A DNA stretch of 64,000 bases, taken from Phycisphaerales bacterium (GTDB taxonomy: Bacteria > Planctomycetota > Phycisphaerae > UBA1845). The notes below the pieces were generated by a model. The model saw only the letters and a program-made list of their open reading frames with translations. It was not told the DNA's origin and searched no databases. This document shows positions 57,372 to 64,000 of the stretch, piece by piece. The stretch is taken from NCBI GenBank assembly GCA_020639115.1, contig JACKHG010000009.1, forward strand, positions 62,001-126,000. Reading direction: 5' to 3'. The position numbers and the translations under genes were made by a program. Position 1 is the first letter of the stretch. Each line of letters starts with the position of its first letter.

Positions 57372-59452
57372 ACGCGACTCCATCAGCGGCTGACCCCGTG
57401 CGTCCCCAGCCCCGCGCCGCGTGGGTGCTCGGCGTCGCGGCGCTCATCGCGCTGGGTCTGGCTGCGTGGCAATCGCGCATCGCGCTGATCCTCTGGGCGC
57501 TCGACGGAACACTCGCGTTGATCATGCTGCTGATGGCCACGCTGGGCGGCATGGCGGTGCTCGCGCTCTTGCGTCTCGGGCCGCTGTCCGCCGCGTGGCG
57601 CTGGCTCCTGGCTGCGGGCCTCGGCATCGGCCTGCTGGCGACGCTGACGCTCATCGCGGGTGTGCTGGGCGTGGTGGGCGCGGCGCATCGCGGGCTCATG
57701 CCGGTCGTGCTCGGCATCATCGCGATCGTCGGCGTGGTCTGCCTGCTGCAGACGCCGGAGAAGCCGGCGTCTGCGGAAAACGCCGGTCGGGCGCGCTGGT
57801 TGTGGCTGCTGGCGGCCCCGTTCGCCGCGATCGTGCTCATCGTCGCGACGATCCCGCCCGGGCTCCTCTGGCAGGAGGAGGGCATGGGCTATGACGTGCT
57901 CGAGTACCATCTGGAACTTCCCAAGGAGTACTACGACGCGAGCACCATCGACTACCTGCCGTACAACGTCTACGCGAATTTCCCATCCAACGCGGAGATG
58001 CTCTACCTGGCATCGTGCGTTGCTGCTGGCGAGCCCGTCGAGTCATGGTCGGTATCGAAATGCGTCAACGCGTGGCTCGCCGTGCTGTTCGTGGCTGCTA
58101 CCTGGCTCGCCTGCCGGGAGGTGTCGCCGCAGGCGGGCGTGGTGGGCGGCGTGCTCGCCGCGACGACCGGGTGGGTGACGTACCTCTCCGGCATCGCCTA
58201 CGTCGAGAACGGCATGCTGCTGATGGGCATGCTCGCGTGCGGCTGCGTGCTGCGGGCGCTGCGCGCGGATGATGCGCGCCTGCGCCGGCGCTGGTGCATC
58301 GCCGCCGGCCTCTTCGCCGGACTCTCCTGCGGCTTCAAGTACACCGCAGCCCCGCTGATCGCCCTGCCGCTGCTCGCGCTGCTGCTGATCGGCGTCCGCG
58401 CCCGCGTGCGCGAACGCATCGTCGGCGGCCTTGCGTACGGCGTTGCCGTGCTTGTGACATTCAGCCCCTGGCTCATCAAGAACACCGCCATGACCGCCAA
58501 CCCGGTGTTCCCGCTGCTCGGCAACGTCTTCACGGACTACCCGCCGGGTTGGGGCGCCGAGGAGGCCGCCCACTTTGCAGCCGTACATGCACCGGCGCCC
58601 CAGGAAGCAACGCTGGCGGCGCGCCTGGCAGCGCTCGGGCGGCACGTCGTGCTCGACCCGGCGCAGCGCTTCGGAGTGCTGGTGCTGGTCCTCGCGGGAA
58701 CAGGTCTCGTGCGGCGCCGGTCGTGGATCACGCTCGGGCTGGCCGTTGCCCTGGCCGTTCAACTCGGCGTGTGGCTCTTTGCCACGCACCTGTACGCGCG
58801 CTTCGCCGTGCCGCTGCTCATTCCGCTGTATGTCCTCGCCGCACGCGGCGCCGTCGACGCAGCCGGGCGGCTGCGGGCGTCCATCGCGACGCTGATCATC
58901 GTCGGGGTCGGCTTCAACCTTTACCACACGGCCCGGCTCTACCACGACCACGTCTACGCCGGCTCGGTGCGCCTCGACACCGAGGGCGGCACAAGCATTT
59001 TCACCGCCGGGATCCTTCGCAACGTGCAGCAGCTTGCCACGATCAACGGCAAGCTGCCCGCCGACGCGCACATCCTGCTGGTCGGCGAGGCCGAGCCCTT
59101 CTACTACCTGCGCAAGGTTGACTACTGCGTGGTGTTCAACCGCAACCCGTTCGTCACGGTCGTCGAGCAGAGTCCGGATCTCGCGGGAATTCTCGACTGG
59201 ATGCGGGAACAGGGCTACACGCACGTGTTCGTGGACTGGGCGGAGATCGCCCGGCTGCGGCGGTCGCGGTATGGCTTTCCCAACGCGATCTCGGCGAGTC
59301 TGTTCGAGCAGCTCGAGGATGCCGGCCTGCAGCGGATGGCGGACTACACGTTCGGCGACCCCGCGCGTGAGCTGCCGTATGGCACGCTCTACGCCGTGCC
59401 GCAAACCGGCGGACCCGGCCCCACGCCTAGTGCGAGTGGTTCTTCCGGCTGA
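57368..59452 (+). CDS. GT-C membrane glycosyltransferase (GT39/ArnT-like)
   Basis: A 694-residue integral membrane protein with 11-13 hydrophobic segments and a C-terminal soluble domain (about residues 540-680: ILLVGEAEPFYYLRKVDYC). The early acidic loop EEGMGYDVLEYHLELPKEYY after the first helices is the position where GT-C enzymes carry their catalytic acidic motif, and GVVGGVLAATTGWVTYLSGI with a FAGLSCGFKYTA helix follows. Such enzymes transfer a sugar from a polyprenyl-phosphate donor to proteins or lipids outside the membrane. Acceptor and sugar are unknown. The GTG at 57368 overlaps the upstream stop. Its 3' end overlaps the small gene on the other strand. Confidence 0.78.
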   Translation: MNATPSAADPVRPQPRAAWVLGVAALIALGLAAWQSRIALILWALDGTLALIMLLMATLGGMAVLALLRLGPLSAAWRWLLAAGLGIGLLATLTLIAGVLGVVGAAHRGLMPVVLGIIAIVGVVCLLQTPEKPASAENAGRARWLWLLAAPFAAIVLIVATIPPGLLWQEEGMGYDVLEYHLELPKEYYDASTIDYLPYNVYANFPSNAEMLYLASCVAAGEPVESWSVSKCVNAWLAVLFVAATWLACREVSPQAGVVGGVLAATTGWVTYLSGIAYVENGMLLMGMLACGCVLRALRADDARLRRRWCIAAGLFAGLSCGFKYTAAPLIALPLLALLLIGVRARVRERIVGGLAYGVAVLVTFSPWLIKNTAMTANPVFPLLGNVFTDYPPGWGAEEAAHFAAVHAPAPQEATLAARLAALGRHVVLDPAQRFGVLVLVLAGTGLVRRRSWITLGLAVALAVQLGVWLFATHLYARFAVPLLIPLYVLAARGAVDAAGRLRASIATLIIVGVGFNLYHTARLYHDHVYAGSVRLDTEGGTSIFTAGILRNVQQLATINGKLPADAHILLVGEAEPFYYLRKVDYCVVFNRNPFVTVVEQSPDLAGILDWMREQGYTHVFVDWAEIARLRRSRYGFPNAISASLFEQLEDAGLQRMADYTFGDPARELPYGTLYAVPQTGGPGPTPSASGSSG

Positions 59453-59519
59453 GCAGCAGGAAGATCACCACAATAGCCAAGGCAAAACCCACCAAGGGCA
59501 TGTAATCAAGCGGCGTCAT
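59427..59519 (-). CDS. 30-residue single-span membrane protein
   Basis: A minus-strand ATG at 59519 encodes MTPLDYMPLVGFALAIVVIF followed by LLLSRKNHSH and a stop. One transmembrane helix (about residues 8-24) and a basic C-terminus are clear, with no charge in the helix. Its end overlaps the 3' end of the glycosyltransferase gene by 26 bases, tail to tail. Codon content is coherent and the base composition is lower in GC than the neighbouring genes. The size is similar to small membrane subunits or regulators, but no family is recognised. Confidence 0.5.
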   Translation of the reverse strand: MTPLDYMPLVGFALAIVVIFLLLSRKNHSH

Positions 59520-59819
59520 GATGGTTAACTCATCGGCTGCGGGCGTTTGCGGCGCGGCTGGCAAATCCCCAGCGTGCCGCCGCCCGGCAGCGTTATTTGG
59601 CTATGCAACTCCAGTCCTCATCCTGCGGGGTACGTCGCGTTGCGGCCACCCGTCGCAACGCCTGCCAGCATGATACGCGGCGCTCGGACGGATTCCCGCA
59701 ACAAGCGTGTCACTTGCGCCGCACGCGCGGAATGGGGCCGCCAACGCAGCACGGCGTCCGCCGGGCATGGTTCGCCCGCGAACGCCGTCCGCGTGGAAGG
59801 ACACAATGAACTCGGTGGA
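59520..59819. other. Intergenic region between the small membrane gene and hsp20
   Basis: 300 bases without a supported gene. It should hold the promoter of the small minus-strand gene and the terminator of the Hsp20 cluster, but no element is clear enough to name. Confidence 0.35.
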
Positions 59820-60305
59820 CTACTTCGGGGCGAGGACCTTGACCTTCCGCGGCCGGGCCGACTCGCTGCGCGGCAGGCGCACGGTCAGCACGCCGTTCGC
59901 GTTCTCGGCCGTTACGTTGTCGGCGTCGACCGCCGTCGGCAGCTCGATGCTGCGCTGGAAGCGACCGAAGCGCCGCTCGCAGCGGTAGGTCACACCCTCG
60001 CGCTTCTCGGATTCCTCGCGTTTCTCACCGGAGATCGTGAGGATGTTACCCGAGACGGTCACGTCGACATCCTGCGGATCCACGCCGGGCAGTTCCGCCT
60101 TGACCGTCACCGCGTCGCCCGTTTCGCTCACCTCGAACGCCGGGAGCCATGCGCCCATGCCCTCGGTGCCTGCGGGAAAGCCGCTCTCGAATTCCCCGAA
60201 GAAGCGATCGAACAACTGGTCGAACTCCGAACGCAGCGAAGAGAGCGCCGGGGCCGGCAGGATGTCCGCCTGCTCATGCTTTTTTCGCCAGGGAATCAGA
60301 CTCAT
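59820..60305 (-). CDS. Hsp20/alpha-crystallin family small heat shock protein (A)
   Basis: A 161-residue small heat shock protein. The alpha-crystallin domain runs from PAFEVSETGDAVTVKAELPG to NGVLTVRLPRSESARPRKVK, with the ELPGV and GVLTVRLP landmarks. The N-terminus contains FDQLFDRFFGEFE, the usual oligomerisation region. Such proteins hold unfolded clients in solution without ATP. The ATG at 60305 follows a GAGGAGGTGA ribosome binding site. It is the third and last gene of a tandem Hsp20 cluster. Confidence 0.93.
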   Translation of the reverse strand: MSLIPWRKKHEQADILPAPALSSLRSEFDQLFDRFFGEFESGFPAGTEGMGAWLPAFEVSETGDAVTVKAELPGVDPQDVDVTVSGNILTISGEKREESEKREGVTYRCERRFGRFQRSIELPTAVDADNVTAENANGVLTVRLPRSESARPRKVKVLAPK

Positions 60306-60381
60306 CGTCACTCACCTCCTCTCATGCTTCAGGAGAACAACGGTTATCTCTGCGGCGAAGCGGGCTTACCATGCTTCGCCG

Positions 60382-60777
60382 TTACTTGCCTTGAACCGCG
60401 ATGCGCCGCGGCTTCGCCTGGGCGACCTTGGGCAGGTGCAGCTTCAGTACGCCATCGACGTACTCAGCCGCGATCTGCTCCGCATCGACGAGTTCGCTCA
60501 CCTGGAAGGTTCGGTGGTAGTCACCGACGCCGTACTCGCGGCGGAGGAAACGGGTCGCGTTGCTCTGCCGCTCGTGTACGTGGCCGTGAATCGTCAGCGT
60601 GCCGTTCTCGAACTGCACATCCACGTCTGCAGCCTTCACGCCGGGCATGTCCGCGAGGACGAGCAGTTCATCCTGGTTCTCCACGATATCCACCGCGGGG
60701 GTGTACGTTGGACGCGTGCGCGTCCGTTCCGCGGTCACTTCCGTCGGTTGGGTCTGTCGTTCCATTGCGGTGCTCAT
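60382..60777 (-). CDS. Hsp20/alpha-crystallin family small heat shock protein (B)
   Basis: A 131-residue small heat shock protein with a short variable N-terminus and a full crystallin domain: YTPAVDIVENQDELLVLADM, PGVKAADVDVQFENGTLTIH, then YVDGVLKLHLPKVAQAKPRR. The GxLxxxLPK signature is present. The ATG at 60777 has an AAGGAG site eight bases upstream. The intergenic leader carries the 27-base hairpin repeat, which could affect its expression relative to gene C. Confidence 0.93.
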   Translation of the reverse strand: MSTAMERQTQPTEVTAERTRTRPTYTPAVDIVENQDELLVLADMPGVKAADVDVQFENGTLTIHGHVHERQSNATRFLRREYGVGDYHRTFQVSELVDAEQIAAEYVDGVLKLHLPKVAQAKPRRIAVQGK

Positions 60778-60799
60778 GATCCTGCTCCTTGTTTTATCG

Positions 60800-60826
60800 T
60801 GTGGGACCGGCTTTCCAGCCGGTCTT
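60800..60826. repeat. Hairpin repeat between hsp20 genes
   Basis: Plus-strand 60800-60826 is the same 27-base element as 11464-11490. The stem is GACCGGCT (60805-60812), loop TTCC, AGCCGGTC (60817-60824). Compared with the copy at 11464 the stem differs at two paired positions (A-T to G-C), keeping perfect pairing. It lies in the leader between hsp20 genes C and B, 22 bases from the B start codon. Confidence 0.75.
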
Positions 60827-60889
60827 GAATGCAGCCTTCTGATTAAGTGTTTCCAGTCCAACTCCACTGACCGCCCCTCATCCTGCAAC

Positions 60890-61336
60890 TTACTGGGCGG
60901 CCTTGACCTCGATCTTCCGCGGACGTGCCTCCGGCGCCTTCGGCAGCGTCACCTGCAGCACGCCGCTGTTCAGCGTCGCCTCGACCTTCTCGGCGTCGAT
61001 CGCGACCGGCAGCCGCACGGTGCGGCTGAACGTGCCCACGCCGCGCTCGCGACGGTGGAAGCTCACGCCTTCCGTCTCCGGCGCCTTGCGGCTGCCCTTG
61101 ATGGTCAGGTCGTTCTCGTCGACGACGACCTCGATGTCAGCGAGTTGCAGGCCCGGCAGTTCCGCCTCGATGCGGATGTGCTCGGCGTCCTCCCAGATGT
61201 TCAGCGCGGGAAACGTGCCCACCCGGCTCGCCAGGGCCCCCGCCGGAGCGTCGCCGAAGATATCGGTGAACAGGCGGTCCACCTCATTGCGAAAACCATT
61301 CATCGTGTTCCAGCGATTGAATCGGGTCGTCAACAT
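60890..61336 (-). CDS. Hsp20/alpha-crystallin family small heat shock protein (C)
   Basis: A 148-residue small heat shock protein: N-terminal FRNEVDRLFTDIFGD, then the crystallin domain PALNIWEDAEHIRIEAELPG to LNSGVLQVTLPKAPEARPRK. It is the first gene in the cluster. The ATG at 61336 has a GGGAGG site. Upstream no CIRCE inverted repeat was found; a TATACT-like -10 lies near 61525 on this strand. Confidence 0.93.
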   Translation of the reverse strand: MLTTRFNRWNTMNGFRNEVDRLFTDIFGDAPAGALASRVGTFPALNIWEDAEHIRIEAELPGLQLADIEVVVDENDLTIKGSRKAPETEGVSFHRRERGVGTFSRTVRLPVAIDAEKVEATLNSGVLQVTLPKAPEARPRKIEVKAAQ

Positions 61337-61756
61337 GATCAACCTCCCTTTCACTTCGTGTCCTGATTTCAACTCCAGCCGCCTCCGCCGCCCGGCCCAT
61401 CGGCTTCTCAGCGCCGGGGCCGCCGGCGGCATCCGCCCGACACAGGAGCAACGGGTGTGCCAGATCGGCGACGGCAGCCACAGCGGCGCATAACCATCTG
61501 TTAACACTACACTTAAGAGTATATAGCGGATGGACCAACTGAAGGCGTCACCGTGCCAAACTGACAGCAAATCCGGGATGTGACAGGCAGTTACAGCCCA
61601 ATCATGCGCGCGCCGCGGGCGGGGTCCCGCCGGCGCCCCTGAGTCTTTTTGTAATGCGAGATGGATATTACCAGTAGTCTTTTCGTGAGGGACTGTCCGC
61701 GACTGCTGCGCGGCGCCGGGCTCGCGTGAGCGTCTGTGCGAGCGCTGCGGTACGGC
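61337..61756. other. Intergenic region upstream of the hsp20 cluster
   Basis: 420 bases between the WD40 gene stop and the first hsp20 start (both minus strand). The half nearest hsp20 is AT-richer (61495-61535) with TATACT on the minus strand and is the likely promoter. A GC-rich stem followed by a T-run lies near 61615-61655. No gene is supported. Confidence 0.4.
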
Positions 61757-64000
61757 TCAGAGCCCCGCCGCCCACTGCCGCCATGCCGCCACCCCGGCTG
61801 CGTCGCTCCCCACTCCCGGAAGCCCCTTTATCTGCGCATCCAGATTGCCGGCGATGTTCCGGCTGTAATAGGTCAGGTCCCAGATGCGCACCGTTCCGTC
61901 GAGCGACGCGGAGATGAGCTTGCGGTTGTCATGGGAAAACTCCAGGGCCATTACCGCTTCTGTGTGCCCTTCCAGCGACGCGAGCGGCGCCCCGCTGCTT
62001 GCGTCCCACAGGCGGATCGTGCCGCTCGAGTCGCCGCTGGCGATGAGCGCTCCGCCCGGACTGACCGTCGCACAGAAGATCTCCTGGTTGTGCCCCACCA
62101 GCGTCCCCACGCACTGGCCCGTCGCCGCGTCCCAGATCCGCACGACCCGGTCCGCACCCGCGGAGATCAACCGCCCGCCGTCCGGCGTAAAGCACACCGC
62201 ACGCACCGGCTGATACGTCGCCGCCTGCCACGTCGCCGACTCGCCGGTGGCGATCTCCCGCACGTGCAGCGACCCGTCGCGCATCGCGATCGCCAACCGC
62301 CGGCCAGCCGGATCGAACGCCACCTGCGGCACGCGGTCGGTCGTCGACCATTCGTACAGCCGCTCACCGTCGGCCACGCGCCAGATGCTCACGCCGCTGT
62401 CGCCCGCCGCCGCCAGCATGGTGCTGTCGGCGCTGAAGCACACGTAGCTCACGCGGCTGGCGTGCTCGAGGTAGAGCGGTTCGGCGTCGAGATGGTCCGT
62501 GTCCCAGAGGTAGGCCGCACGCGTGTACACGCCGGCCGCCAGCCACTTGCCGTCCGGCGACGACGCCACGCTCGACACCGTGCGGTCATTCCCAAACGCG
62601 ATCGACGCGCGGCCGAGCGTCGCGGCATCGATCAGGTGCACGACGCCCTCCGAGCCGCCCGCGGTGATCCAGCGCCCGTCCGGGCTGATGTCCACGCCGT
62701 GCAGATGCTCGCCCGCGACCCGCACCACGCCGATCGCCGCGTCGGACGCGACCTCCCATAGCCGCAGGCCGTCGTCGGCACACGTCCACACGCCCTGCCC
62801 GTCGCTGGTGAAGAAGACGCTGCGCAGCCGCGCCGCGTGCGCGACGAAGCTGGTCAGCTTGCGCCCGGACGCTACGTCGAAGATCCACAGCGCGCCGCCG
62901 TGGTCGCCGATCGCGAGCCGGGTCCCGTCGGGGCTGAACGCGTGCGTACGGTATTCCCCCGGACGCTCCGACAGGCTGATGGCCCGCGGCGGATCGACGG
63001 CGAGATCCCAGATGCGTCCCGGCAGATCCACCCATCCGTCGGCGAGATAGCGGCCATCCGGCGAGAACACCAGTTCGCCCAGCGGGTGCAGGTCGTCCGG
63101 ACGCGGCTCGTTGCCCGCCGCGCGCGTCGTCAGCCGCTGTGTGGCGAGGTCCCAGATGAACAGGTTGCCACGCGTGTCGCGCGCAGCGATGCGCCGATCG
63201 TCGTTCGACAGGGCCGCCGCGGTGAGGGGCGCCTCGTCGCCGGCGAAACGAGCGATCGGCCTGGCCCCGGGGAAATCCAGGATCACGGCCTCGCCGTCGA
63301 TGATCGCAGCCGCCCGCGTGCGCTGGCGGCTGATCGCCACCGCGTACACCGCGCCGCCCGGCGCCGCCAGGTGATCCTCGACAGCGCCGGTGTCCGGCGT
63401 CCGCCGCCACGCCTGGCAACCGTCCTTGTCGAGGCGCAAGCCCCAGTTGCCGCGCGCGTTGGTCAGCACCACTCCCGGCCCGTCGAGCGCGTCGACCTGA
63501 AACGACTCCCGCACGGCGCCATCCGGGGAGATCCGTGCGATGTGGCCCGAGTCCTCCGCGACCCACACGTCCGTGCCGTTCTCCGCGAGCGTTGCGGTGC
63601 GCGCGTGCAGCGGACCGGTGAACATCGTCCGCAGGCACGGGTAGTGCCGGTAGAGCTCCCACAACGCCCAGTACGCCTCCGGCGGGCCCGGCGGCGTGCG
63701 CAGGGTGATGGCGTTGCTCCGCGCGTCGCGCTGCGTGAGCAACTCGCGCCACAGCAACTGCTCGGCCAGTTGCATGTTCCCGAGGATGCCCACCATGCGC
63801 CCCTGCTCAATGTTGCTCTTCGAGAGCAACCGCGTGAGCGACGTCGCGGAATCGACCGCCGCGCGCTCCAGGTGCGCCGCCTGCCGGTAGAGCACGACCA
63901 TCACGATTGCGAATATCCCCAGAAGCGCCACGAAGGCGCCCGCCGCCGCGACGCGCATCCGGTAGCGCCGCAGCGTCTTGCGCAGCACGTAGATCGCGCT
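61757..64000 (-). CDS. WD40-repeat protein, probable C-terminal part of a Ser/Thr kinase (partial)
   Basis: The reading frame stays open to the window edge, so the 5' end is missing. Visible sequence begins SAIYVLRKTLRRYRMRVAAA, then a transmembrane helix (AFVALLGIFAIVMVVLYRQ). A coiled segment follows, then at least eight WD40 repeats such as LTAAALSNDDRRIAARDTRG, VCFTPDGGRLISAGADRVVR and MALEFSHDNRKLISASLDGT, ending AWRQWAAGL. The LRKTLRRYR plus membrane helix is the usual junction after a planctomycete Ser/Thr kinase catalytic domain, so the missing part is probably that kinase; this is inference. Confidence 0.8.
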   Translation of the reverse strand, partial: SAIYVLRKTLRRYRMRVAAAGAFVALLGIFAIVMVVLYRQAAHLERAAVDSATSLTRLLSKSNIEQGRMVGILGNMQLAEQLLWRELLTQRDARSNAITLRTPPGPPEAYWALWELYRHYPCLRTMFTGPLHARTATLAENGTDVWVAEDSGHIARISPDGAVRESFQVDALDGPGVVLTNARGNWGLRLDKDGCQAWRRTPDTGAVEDHLAAPGGAVYAVAISRQRTRAAAIIDGEAVILDFPGARPIARFAGDEAPLTAAALSNDDRRIAARDTRGNLFIWDLATQRLTTRAAGNEPRPDDLHPLGELVFSPDGRYLADGWVDLPGRIWDLAVDPPRAISLSERPGEYRTHAFSPDGTRLAIGDHGGALWIFDVASGRKLTSFVAHAARLRSVFFTSDGQGVWTCADDGLRLWEVASDAAIGVVRVAGEHLHGVDISPDGRWITAGGSEGVVHLIDAATLGRASIAFGNDRTVSSVASSPDGKWLAAGVYTRAAYLWDTDHLDAEPLYLEHASRVSYVCFSADSTMLAAAGDSGVSIWRVADGERLYEWSTTDRVPQVAFDPAGRRLAIAMRDGSLHVREIATGESATWQAATYQPVRAVCFTPDGGRLISAGADRVVRIWDAATGQCVGTLVGHNQEIFCATVSPGGALIASGDSSGTIRLWDASSGAPLASLEGHTEAVMALEFSHDNRKLISASLDGTVRIWDLTYYSRNIAGNLDAQIKGLPGVGSDAAGVAAWRQWAAGL

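Noticed and set aside
61337..61560. CIRCE operator upstream of the hsp20 cluster
   Set aside because: No TTAGCACTC-type inverted repeat was found; the short AT-rich inverted segments there do not match it.

Overview
The window reads as a GC-rich chromosomal segment of a member of the Planctomycetota, probably Phycisphaerae-like. This rests on gene content rather than a marker gene: futalosine-pathway menaquinone genes, exported proteins ending in dockerin-like calcium-loop modules, a PEP-CTERM protein, several GFTLVELL-type prepilins, planctomycete-style zinc-ribbon and WD40/kinase-type proteins, and an ECF sigma/anti-sigma pair. No rRNA, tRNA or CRISPR array was seen.

Layout. 1-3.1 kb (+): mqnA-mqnC (menaquinone) and an HD-domain protein. 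3.1-11.2 kb (-): zinc-ribbon membrane protein, Sel1-repeat protein, glnS, psd-pssA (phosphatidylethanolamine synthesis), a PIN toxin/antitoxin pair and ackA. 11.2-15.5 kb: a hairpin-repeat array, a DUF4139 protein and a nucleoside hydrolase-FmdE fusion. 15.5-25.2 kb: secreted proteins (dockerin-like, prepilin, a broken glycoside hydrolase, a DUF3352-like protein, an MFS transporter, a PEP-CTERM beta-propeller). 25.3-29.7 kb (-): TauE/SafE plus DUF1634, a primary-type sigma factor and ribosomal protein S1. 30.2-33.1 kb (+): lipoprotein, ECF sigma, anti-sigma and prepilin in one compact operon. 33.1-34.9 kb (-): ribE-pdxA. 35.1-39.3 kb (-): a type III restriction-modification system. 39.3-44.1 kb: a repeat-rich gap, RNase R and an unidentified broken gene. 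44.2-52.7 kb (-): a 1724-residue secreted multidomain protein and a hybrid histidine kinase. 52.9-55.5 kb (-): a glutamine amidotransferase (TrpG/PabA), a pseudopilin and a DisA-type diadenylate cyclase. 55.6-59.5 kb (+): an AMMECR1/toroid-like exported protein and a GT-C glycosyltransferase. 59.8-61.3 kb (-): three Hsp20 genes. 61.8-64 kb (-): a WD40 protein cut by the window edge.

A striking property of the sequence is that reading frames are clean over most of the window but break repeatedly in five patches of about 2-3.5 kb (roughly 18.4-20.2, 26.8-29.7, 36.8-38.9, 40.6-44.1 and 52.8-55.1 kb). These patches hold genes that should be essential (S1, sigma factor), and conserved motifs reappear when single bases are restored. 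I therefore read most of the frameshifts as sequencing or assembly error rather than gene decay, and annotate the spans as single genes.

No clearly new defence or metabolic system stands out. The observations most worth following are a recurring C-terminal two-calcium-loop module with a CxxGP signature on three unrelated secreted proteins, a hairpin repeat with compensatory base changes that also occurs as a tandem array, a perfect operator-like palindrome between divergent genes, a probable leaderless promoter, a 30-residue membrane protein gene, and the nucleoside hydrolase-FmdE fusion.
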